64,000 nt of DNA. Source: Euphorbia lathyris. Lineage: Eukaryota; Streptophyta; Magnoliopsida; Malpighiales; Euphorbiaceae. The notes beneath the pieces were generated by a model that saw only the letters and a list, made by a program, of their open reading frames with translations, ran no database searches and had not been told where the DNA came from. The position numbers and the translations under genes are program-made. Every line of letters starts with the position of its first letter. The stretch's first letter is position 1. Of the stretch, positions 11,521 to 20,854 are shown in pieces. The DNA lies in NCBI RefSeq assembly GCF_963576675.1, contig NC_088918.1, positions 36,303,501-36,367,500 on the forward strand. The letters run 5' to 3'.

Positions 11521-12578
11521 TGCTGCAGATTCTGCACTCGCACTCGGCCCTCCGGCACTATACCCAGACTTCGTCCATTTAGTGTATGCCTTTTCGGCTC
11601 TCCATCCCCCTCAACGGTCAAGGCACAGCTATACATCTGATTGAAATCGGTAAAAGGCATATACCGCAACTCATTCTTAATATACGACAATGTGTTACTG
11701 ACTACCATTCGGATCTGATCCTGCTCAAGCGGCTTTTGTTTCATAACCGTGGACTTGGCCCTCCATCTCCTTACAAAATCGAAAAATGACTCCCCGGTCT
11801 GCTGCTTAGTGCTCTCTAGCTCTTTTAAAGTGACCTCAAGCATGGTGTTGAAGCTATACTGAGCGATGAATGACTTCGCTAACTCTTTCCAATCCCTCTT
11901 CGTCACCATCGGCAATGCATGAAACCATGTGAGGGCAGCCCCCTCAAGATAGGTGTTAAACAGCCCCAGGACTTGATCCTCAGTCAGGATCGTGTGCTTC
12001 ATTACAGCGACATACTGATTCATGTGGGCAGTGGGATCCCCAGTTCCATCGAACTTTTTCATGTCAGGGAGCCGGAATTTCAAAGGCAAAGCCATCGCCG
12101 ATAAATAATTCTTCAACTTATAAAAGTCCTGACTCCCGAAACTTCCCCCACGTAGATCCTGCACTTCCTGTGTGATGTGTTGTTTCCACTCCTCTTCCTT
12201 AGCTTTCTCCTTCTCAAGCTGCTTTCGGATATAATCCTGATAATCATCTTCGTTCCCAAAGTGAGGTCCATCGTTCACCTCATTATCAGCGTGTTTACTG
12301 CCACTTTTGTCATCCCTCATGGCCAGCTTAGCCAACTAGGCTGCTATCACCGCTAACTGCTCATTAATGTTGTTCACAGAGTTTTCCAATCCGGCCACTT
12401 TTTTATTGGTCGCAGACATACTGGCTGAAGACTGAGTATACTCGGACGAAGATGATTCCGAAGCCACAACTGCCGATTCAGAACTGTCAATCTGTAACTG
12501 GTCAAACTGCCTAACTAGCCGACTGCTCTCTCGGTACCACAATCGCTTAATGATGACGTCTGCGCGAACGGTATCCAT
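11517..12578 (-). pseudogene. Gypsy gag N-terminus and first capsid domain
   Basis: Translation probably starts at 12578. The first 80 codons are Ser-rich with a helical end, then an in-frame TAG (12336-12338, probably from CAG) interrupts. The same frame resumes at 12335 for 272 codons with the retrotransposon gag domain: DGTGDPTAHM, YLEGAALTWFHAL, SFIAQYS, then ESFFDFVRRWRAK in the C-terminal half. The frame ends in a TGA overlapping the next frame, a one-base shift. Capsid proteins of this family assemble the cytoplasmic particle that packages the element RNA. Confidence 0.85.
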
Positions 12579-14500
12579 TAGTATGTATGCATGATTTTAT
12601 ATGCATGATTCGTGGTGTGTGCGTTTATTTATTTACAGATATATAAGATAAGAAGAACAAACGTTAGTCTAATCACACGTATCACAACATCTCTCTTCCA
12701 CCCTTATTCCTCCACACACTCGATGGTCCAAGTCTCTTTCCTAGGATTTTGGTTTTGGGCTCACATTGCGGTCCGAGGGACGCGTGATGCCGTCGATTAT
12801 TGCGAAAAAGTAAATCATTCACCATACAACACAGTTCGTTTTTTACGCATCAGCGTTCAGTGACTAAGAAATCGACCAAGTTGGATTGTCCTTTCAGAAT
12901 AACTCGTCTTTCGTCCTTTCGTGAGACGCATTAGTTCGGGTTTTGACTCCCTTTGAGCGTATCTCAGTTTTTAGACGTGGTACGAGTTATTCTTCTAGTC
13001 CAATCGTTCGTTATCGTCAATGACTCGTTCCCTTTTGTTCGCGCGGGTTCGTGTCTCGATTTTTGGATTACAACGGGATCTTTTGGATCTATCGAGAGAC
13101 GTAACCACGTGTTTATTTAGTGATGGAATCACTTTTGGATTTTATTTTAGGAAACGGACTCATCGCGTAACGCGTTTGTTCTTAGCGTTGGGGATCCGTT
13201 TGCTCATTTTAGCTACGAGAAAAGACGGCGAGTCTTATTTTGAGCGCACGATAACCTTTCGGCTAGCAACAGTTCATTGTTCTTCCCAATCCACGGGATA
13301 TATCATCTTAGTGTGGTTATAGAAAATCAACGTTTCATTGAATCGCATGCTTATTCAAAGCGAGGATATCACCGTTCTCTTTCCTTTAGGCACGACTTAA
13401 GCAAACACGTACATCGGGCCATATTTCTTGCAGTTTTGGTAACGGTCGAAATGATTGAGTCGTTAGTCAAAACCCGCAGTCTCGTCCATATGGCGCAATT
13501 ATATGGTTTGGCTTAATTCGGCTTCGTGATTTTAAACGGGGTATACACTCGTTCGAGGCACGCATTCAATGGCATTGGTTTATTTTCTTTAACTACTCTC
13601 GGGATTAACATATATCGTAGATTCGGAATGATTTTGGTCGTTTAGTTCATTTTTTGCTTTTCTTTTCTTAGTCACTTCTGCGGACACGTCCATTTCTCTT
13701 AAGAACGACACGGGGCATAACGTAAAAGCTCGTCTTTTATTCGGAAGGGACGGGCTACTTGTGCGAAACTTTTCACGTTACGACAGGGTCGTTCAAAACA
13801 GAAATGTTCTTCGTTTTCGTTTCGTTATGATCTCGCTTTATCCCAACCTATTTAAAGAATGTGAATAACGGCTACTGTTAATATAGTCTTTTGAATCGAG
13901 ATATAACTATCCCTAATGCCAAACCGATTCGTACTAATACGTGCTTACGTCATAACGTATTTCCTGAACATGTGCCTTCTTCGGGACACGGAAAGGGGCC
14001 AGGCGGGTCGCACAAGTTCATTCATACGAGATGACTAAGTCGTCTTTAGTTCGAATCATTTCGATATTTTGGGGTAGTTTGTACATCAGTTTAAGAGTAT
14101 ATATTAACGTATCGTTTCATTTTCTTTATCTATTTTAGGATTAGACACGTATCATGACAATTTTGAAAACACGAACTGATTCATTTATCACATCAAAAAT
14201 AGTAACGGGTAATCCTATGGCAACTTCTAAGGCTACTATATGCTGACACGGCTGATCACGGGACCTCACAGGACCGCACAAATTCGCCCCTAACGAATGG
14301 ATGGGGACCCTTTGGCGCCTTACTGTAAGGGGGAACTTACAATAGCCTCTTTCGAGCGACGAATGGACTCTCGCTAGAGGTTTCGCGGAAATTACCCAAA
14401 AGGTTTGCAATAATGCACATGAATGCATACGAAAAGAAATAATACGATCCGTCCCCGTTAAGGGCTTAATACACGCCTTCCGGAATCAAATTTCTCGCTT
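12579..14500 (-). other. Long untranslated leader of the gypsy element
   Basis: About 1.9 kb separates the primer binding site from the gag start. Long leaders are common in Tat elements, and some carry an additional ORF. I see no convincing coding frame and no clear tandem structure here. Confidence 0.5.
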
Positions 14501-14517
14501 CCCCAGCAGAGTCGCCA
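14501..14517 (-). promoter_or_regulatory. Primer binding site, tRNA-Arg type
   Basis: The minus strand reads TGGCGACTCTGCTGGGG, two bases after the LTR end. It is complementary, with one mismatch, to the 3' end of a plant tRNA-Arg including CCA. It would prime minus-strand DNA synthesis. Confidence 0.8.
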
Positions 14518-15094
14518 CTTGTTAGATGAGGTACCGCGGCCTAATCTCCCGGGTGGACCGGGGGGTGGACAACCTCATGGCGACGTAAGCGGTGATTGGC
14601 GCCGAAAGCAACCAATCGTGGAATCAAGCTGCTCGGCAGGACCGGAGCTCGGAGATATGGAAGAGTCGCCACCCACGAATGGGAAAATGAACACCGATCC
14701 CTTACGGGAGACTGGTGTGGGTTCGGGAAACTTAGGTACGAGCCGAGAAGGCTAGCTCCTTTCCGGAGAAAGGCTACTAGGCACCCCGACCTCGCCCGGT
14801 TATGAACCACCGGCCTCCTACTCAGCATGTTAGGCGATAACGGACTAATCGTATACTTCTTTAAGTTTAAAATTCATTTGAAACCTTTTCTTTCTCTTTT
14901 TAGAAACCGTTTTGAGCATATATTATTGAAAAGCCACATTAGTAAAGAATCACACATTTACATCAGTTCAATATACATACAAAGAGAGGGGGGAAGAAAG
15001 AAGTGATTTAGTTACAACGTGATTTACATGTCGTGTTGCGTGTTAATTCTATGCTAACTTATTTCCCCAAAACGAATTTATTTACATGGTTCGC

Positions 15095-15350
15095 ACCTTA
15101 ATCACCGTTGGAACGATTTAGGTGCGCTTTAAAACCCCGTCTGATGAAGTTCACCCGAATCGCTGTTGGAACGACTCGAGTGTTTGAAAACGTTGAGATA
15201 AAAACCTTTAATAAGAAAACGTGGTTAAACATACAAGTCAATTTTATTTTGTATAAATCCTTTAAGAAAACAATTCAAAACTCTATTATTCACAAAGAAA
15301 CGATTTTAATTACAATGTTCGCTTAATCCGTCGTTGGAACGGACTAAGGT
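15095..15350. repeat. Three spaced quasi-palindromes around GTTGGAACG in the LTR
   Basis: Units occur near 15098, 15160 and 15328, each built as ATC...GTTGGAACG...GA(T/C)T with partly complementary flanks. Purpose unknown. Confidence 0.4.
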
Positions 15351-16861
15351 TTTAAAACGTGGTGTTTTGAGAAACGATTTGAAATGTCAAGAAAACTCAA
15401 TTTATTTACATTAGGAACCTCTAAAAATTCATTAATTTAAATAATTAAATTGAAAACTCTTTTTGTGATTTATTTTCCCCTTTTCCTTAATGGATTCTCT
15501 ACTAGTCATAATTACAATAATAAACATATTTAAACCAAAATTCACTCCCAAATAAAGCCCATTTGAAACATGGACCCCTAAATGGCCCAAAAGAATAAAG
15601 GAAATAATATAAACATATATATATACATTTTAATCCAAAAAGGAAACATGAAATAAAAGTTAATGAAAAGAGATTATATAATACATATATGAAAATACTA
15701 AATATAATACATTTATACTTTAAACATGTGAAAATAGTAAATAAAACTCATAGATAAGAAAATAACATTTATTCCCAAAATAGTTTTATTTAATAATAAC
15801 TAATATAACCCAAATATCCCAAAACTATATATATACATAACTAATGTAATTTTAAATGTCAAAAAATAATACATATTTATCCACTAATAAATCACTTCCG
15901 AAACCCCAAGTAAATATTCTTTTAAAATGAGATTAATTACCATTTAAGTAAAGGAAGAAGAAAAGAAAAGATATATATACATATACTTATATTTAAAAAT
16001 AAAATAAAAAATGATATACAAACATCCTAAATAATTATATATACCAAATGTCTAAAAATAATAATTTGAAAACATATATTACATAACTATACATATATAT
16101 ATAAAGGATCAAAAGCTCAAAAGTTAAGAAGGAGGGACCAAAACAGCATTTTTTACATTCCAGCAGATTTACCGACGGAAAATCCGTCGGTAAACAGCAA
16201 TTAGTGACAGAAACGGAAAATTACAGAACTACTCCAACTGTTTCCAGATTTATTCAAAATCTTTAAATTAAGTCTAATTCAATCGTTTTGGATTTCCGAA
16301 CTCCAAAAAATGGATCATAGTCAATAACGGAAGTTCCTAAAACGACGTTTTTATTTTAAAACATTATTCGGAAATTCTTTTAAATTAAAACTTATAATTA
16401 CAACGTTTTTAACACCCGAACTACCTTTTTATCGGATCACGGTTCGTATTGGGATATCAAAACGAGGTTTTTTATTTTAAAGCAAAACCGAATTTTATTC
16501 AACACGAGACGAAAATTAAATAAATATGCCAAATTAAATAAAATGTGATAAAATAAAAGAATAACTAAATAAATAAAAAATTATAACATGAAAATAAATA
16601 AAGGAAAGGAATAAATTAAATAAAATAAAAGAGTCTAGTCCTCGGATAATACCTTAAATTCGGTATCTGACACACGAAGCCGATTGATTCCACGAGTCGT
16701 GAATTTCTGGTTTTTTGTGTTTTTTAGTAAAAATTTAACTTTGGAAAATTTGGATTTTTTTGGGAAAAAAAAATATTTTCTCCAAAAAATTGACTTTCTC
16801 TCTCTAAAAATGTTTAGAGTGAGAAAGCTCCAAAAATTCTCCCTCCTCCCCTCAAATGCAT

Positions 16862-16896
16862 GGGGATCCGTGCCTTTTATAGGCAAACGGATCCCC
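16862..16896 (-). promoter_or_regulatory. LTR core promoter: TATA box inside a palindrome (right LTR)
   Basis: Minus-strand TATAAAA (16881-16875) sits in the loop of an inverted repeat, GGGGATCCGTGCC at 16862-16874 with its near complement at 16882-16896. This is the promoter copy expected to drive the element's genomic RNA. Confidence 0.6.
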
Positions 16897-16943
16897 GGCG
16901 GAATGGGCGACTCCCGAAAAGAATCGGGCGTCGCCCAAGGGGG

Positions 16944-17360
16944 TTGGGCGGCCGCCCAAGGCATGTTGGGCGGCCGCCCAACATTTGTTGGGCGATCGCC
17001 CAACAGCGTTGGGCGAGCGCCCAACGCAAGGTTGGGCGCGCGCGCCCAACCGCCGTTGGGCGTTCGCCCGACGTCGGTGGGTGCTCGCCCAACGGCCGCC
17101 GGGGCGCGCACGCCCTGCGGCCGTCGAGCGTGCGTTCCGTGCCGTCGGGCTCCCACTCATCGCGGCCGTCGAACGCGCGTTCCGTGCTGCCGGGCGCACA
17201 CGCCCAGTGGCCGACGAGAGCGCGCTCCGCGCCACCGGGCCCGTGCATCGCTCGGACGTCGAGCGCGCGCCACTTGTGGTTGGATGCGTGCATCCGACGG
17301 ACGTCGAGCGCGCGCCCCACGCCGTCGAGCGTGCGTCCGACTGTCGTCGACCGCGCGTCG
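16944..17360. repeat. GC-rich palindrome array with about 22-bp period, then 45-bp repeats
   Basis: Perfect 16-bp palindromes of the form TTGGGCGNNCGCCCAA start at 16944, 16966 and 16988. A near-perfect one starts at 17009 and a 20-bp version occupies 17031-17050. From about 17105 a different repeat of roughly 45 bp (GCCGTCGAGCGTGCGTTCCG and variants) runs for five units. The block stands out sharply from the AT-rich surroundings. It has no counterpart in the left LTR. Confidence 0.8.
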
Positions 17361-17529
17361 GATGCCGCTAAGCGCTCGCACCATGCTGCTAAGCATTCAC
17401 GAGCCACCCCATTGGCAACAGCGACCCGCTATAACTCTTTCTTCCTTATTATGTACTTATCATTCTTTATATATATTTTTTTTTTTTCAAAACTTCCGGA
17501 ATCAATCGCTTCAACCGTCTTGTTTTCAG

Positions 17530-20133
17530 GTTTTCGTCACAGGTCCTCCGACTCGGTGTCTACAACGGGGTGAATTCTATAGAGGTGTTGTGAGAATTGA
17601 TGAAGATCCTGCTATAAGAAAAAGTAAAACTAAAGCGTGCCGATGTAAATTTCAGATTAAAGCCTATCAACATACAGACCTTTCTGGATGGGGGATACAG
17701 GCTAAGGCTGGGTTAACTGGAATGCATAATCATACATTGCGTGTGTATCCAGAGGGAAGTCGGCAGATGAGCGGACTCAGTATCGCATCTAAAATAATTG
17801 TGCATGATATGACTTCAACTCAAGCAAAGCCCTGTGCTATTTTAGCAGCAGTTAAAGAAAAACACCCAGAAGACAACCCAATAATTAAACACATATATAA
17901 TTACAGGGGCAAAATGAGGAAGGATGGGTTTGAAGGTAGAGACATGGCTAGTCAATTCTACCATATTACTGTGGAGAACAAATATGTCAATTACACACAG
18001 GCTGATTCTGGTGTGATAACGCATGTGTTTATGGCACATCCAGATTCAGTTGATATGTTCAGGACTTACCACTGGTACATCGGCATTGATTCAACATACA
18101 AAACAAAAAAGTACAAAATGCCGTTTGTTGAGATTGTGGGGATGACGCCATGCAATAACAATTTCAAGATAGCATATGCTATAGTTAAAGACGACACTAA
18201 AGGGAGTTATCGTTGGATTTTGCAAAGGCTGAGGATTTTGATTGGGTTTGATCTTAACCCGACTGTTATTGTTAGTGATAGGGAGCTTAGGTTATTAAAG
18301 CCGATCAGAGAAGTTTTTCCACAAGCAGCGCACTTGCTATGCACTTGGCATATAAATAAGGATGTGGAAGATCGGGTGTATAGAATTTTGGGAGATAAAG
18401 GACATGCCTCTAAATTCAAGAATGGAAAATGGAGAACAATATTACAATCATTAACCATTGAGGAGTACGAGACCAATCTTAGCATGATGAAGGATGGGAT
18501 GAGTAGGTACAAAAATCTTATCTCGTATGTTGAGGACACGTGGTTGGTGCATAAGGAGAAGTTTGTTGTTGCTTGGACAAAGGAGTTCCTACATTTTGGC
18601 AACACAACTTCTTGTCGAGTGGAGAGCGAACATACTAGTCTAAAGCAATGGCTCAATACCGCAACTGGCTCCCTCGACACGGTATGGAAGAAGGTTCACA
18701 AGCAGATTGAATCACAATCAACTAATATAAGGTATTTGCAATTTGTTCTACTGCAATTTAGGAATTTGCATTTATGAATGTATCATTTCACTAACTAATA
18801 GTAATTTTGTCTTCATCTCAGGTACATGCTTGAGCAGTCCCGGCTTCGTAAAGGAGTCACATTCACCGGATTCCCATTAAACCACCTAGTATTCAATGTC
18901 TCTCACCACTGCATGCAGTTGTTGAATGAAGAGTTAAAGCGCATGAGAGGGTTGAGCCATAAAATGGACGTGCATTGCGGTTGTGTATTGAGAACCTCGC
19001 ATCAGATACCATGTGCATGCGAGCTCAAACGAGCTTGTGATCTGAACGAAATGATCAGTATTGAGAGTGTTCATGTGTTCTAGAGAACACTTTTAATCAA
19101 TTATGGTCACACTGATGAAAATGCAGGGTGTAATGATCAGAATGAGGATCAGCGATATGTTCAGTCCTTAGTGGACCAGGTCTCTAAAGGCGACCCAACC
19201 CTAATGCGTAATATTTCAATGCTTATCCATGATCAACTACACCCTGATCAAGCTCAGTACACCAAACCCGATGTCAAAATTCACGTTCGAGGACAACCTA
19301 AGGCGAGCAAATCCACAAAACGTATGCCGAGTTCTTGGGAATACAATGAAACTCATCGTGGATGTGCTCGTTCTACTTGTTCATCTAGGAGTCATGGTAG
19401 AAGTGGCAAAATTAGCTCTTCATCATCGGTACATAATGCTGCCTCATCAGGTAATGTTTATTTGATAAACCCAACTTTTTTTTGTAAATGTTTGGCAACA
19501 TATAGTTCATTTACACTAAAATACGTGAATGCAGATGGAAATACGTATTATGGTTCTGACTTCGTACATGCCGATAAAATAGTTGGCATAATTAAGCCAT
19601 ATGTCGAATCATACTACGACATTGTAGGTGATGGAAATTGTGGTTTCCGTACGGTTTCAACTTACATTTTTGGTAGCAAAGATTCATGGCAGACAGTTAG
19701 GCATAACATTCGAAATGAAGTAATTGCTAACCATTGTCTGTATGAAAGAGTGTTTGTTGATAGTGTTGATGCAGCTATTCATAGGATAGGTTGGGACGGT
19801 GCATGTTGTACGCCGGAGTATTGGATGCTCGTTTGGGATGACTTGTGGCCGGTTGCTACAATATATAATGTTGCTGTCATGTTATTCGGCTTCGCGGGTG
19901 GGCAAACATTAGAGTTATGTGGTACTATCTTACCCTTGTATGCCGCATCCACTGCTACAAGACCAGCACATGAGATATGTATAGCTCATTTATGGAATCA
20001 CTGCCGTCACTACATACGTTTAAATTTATCGCCTAATTTTCCGGTACCCCCTATAGTAGGTTGGTGGTTTCGGCACCGTGCTCAAAGCGTTGTAGGATGG
20101 GAGCGCTTTTATGAGGATAGGGTGGCACAGTGA
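17530..20133 (+). pseudogene. MULE transposase (MURA-like) with C-terminal OTU domain
   Basis: Exons read 17530-18731, 18822-19450 and 19535-20133 with GT-AG introns that keep the frame. Exon 1 starts inside a FAR1-type zinc domain (CRCKFQIKA, then MHNH). The MULE transposase core follows, with IGIDSTYKTKKYKMP and VSDREL supplying two acidic catalytic residues, the CTWHINKD motif, and a likely catalytic Glu in CRVESEHTS. Exon 2 has a SWIM-like Cys segment (CGCVLRTSHQIPCAC). An in-frame TAG at 19081-19083 (expected Trp) interrupts it. Exon 3 encodes an OTU cysteine-protease-like fold with catalytic GDGNCGFR and a late HY-containing strand (CRHYIRLNL). No start codon or first exon is present upstream of 17530; the open frame running further left is GC-rich repeat. 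The OTU part may act as a deubiquitinase; this is inferred from the family. Confidence 0.85.
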
Positions 20134-20199
20134 ACCAGATTGGCCAAAATTAGGGGATATTAGTAATTATTGGTATTGTGTAATGTTACAATTTATTTA

Positions 20200-20730
20200 C
20201 ATTTTTTGTTACAGTTTTGTTGTGGATGAATCTTGTAAGGTTCTATAATATTCTGTAATATTACATTTTAGTTACTGGTTTGTTACAGATGAATTCTGTA
20301 AGATTCTGTAAGGTTCTGTAATGTTACAGTTTAGTTACAGGTTTGTTACAGATGAATTTTGTAAGGTTTTGTAAGGTTCTGTAATGTTACAGTTTAGTTA
20401 TAGGTTTGTTACAGGTTCTGTAATGTTACAGTTTAGTTACAGGTTTGTTACAAATGAATTTTGTAAGGTTCTGTAATATTCTATAATGTTACAGTTTAGT
20501 TACAGGTTTGTTACATGTTTGTTACAGATGAATTCTGTAAGGTTTTGTAAGGTTCTGTAACGTTACAGGTTTGTTACAAGTTTGTTACAGGTTTGTTACA
20601 GGTTTGTTACAGATGAATTCTGTAAGGTTCTGTAATATTCTGTAATGTTACATTTTAGTTACAGGTTTGTTACAGATTTGTTACAGATGAATTCTGTAAG
20701 GTTCTGTAAGGTTACTGACTGTAATGTTAC
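20200..20730. repeat. AT-rich tandem repeat between the convergent MULE genes
   Basis: Irregular units of about 45-70 bp are built from GTTACAGGTTTGTTACAGATG and TTCTGTAAGGTTCTGTAATG. They fill the gap between the transposase stop and the PMD stop. Confidence 0.8.
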
Positions 20731-20854
20731 TAAAATAATAAACCGTACAACTAATAATAAAAATACCAAAATACCAATTCTGTAATCCGTACAACTAATA
20801 ATAGTACTAAAATACGTCGAAATATAATTCGTACAACTAGTATATAGTCATAAA

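Larger units (their letters stand above)
1..17423 (-). mobile_element. Ty3/gypsy retrotransposon, Tat lineage (Ogre/Retand-like), left end cut by window
   Basis: The element reads on the minus strand: right LTR (5' LTR), tRNA-Arg-type primer site, a leader of about 1.9 kb, gag-pro-RT-RNase H-integrase, an antisense plant mobile domain gene, then the left LTR (3' LTR). The sequence from position 1 to about 1000 is repeated nearly identically at 15911-16911, which identifies the LTR pair. About a dozen differences are visible over this kilobase, so the insertion is fairly recent. Two RNase H-like regions and an extra gene between pol and the 3' LTR are known traits of the Tat lineage. The coding region carries several stops and frameshifts, so the copy is non-autonomous. 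The outer right limit (about 17405-17423) is uncertain, and the left flank lies outside the window. Confidence 0.85.
14520..17423 (-). repeat. 5' LTR of the gypsy element (outer limit uncertain)
   Basis: The internal border is set by TGTTAG at 14520 (minus strand ...CTAACA) next to the primer site. From 15911 to 16911 it matches the left LTR almost base for base. Beyond 16911 the two LTRs differ. The outer end may be CCCCA near 17413 or AACA at 17420-17423, which would mirror TGTT at 14520. It could also be that 16912 onwards belongs to the neighbouring MULE. LTR length is about 2.4-2.9 kb. Confidence 0.65.

Noticed and set aside
16944..17050. CRISPR-like appearance of regularly spaced repeats
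   Set aside because: The genome is eukaryotic, the repeats are contiguous palindromes with 4-7 bp between them, and there are no spacers or Cas genes.
16635..17407. Several overlapping open frames rich in Arg, Ala and Pro on both strands
   Set aside because: These are translations of the palindrome and 45-bp arrays. Repetitive GC-rich DNA gives open frames in all directions.
16684..17529. Long open frame running from the gypsy LTR into the MULE transposase
   Set aside because: Only the part from 17530 has homology to the transposase. Upstream it is LTR sequence and GC-rich palindromes that happen to lack stops, and a splice acceptor sits at 17529.
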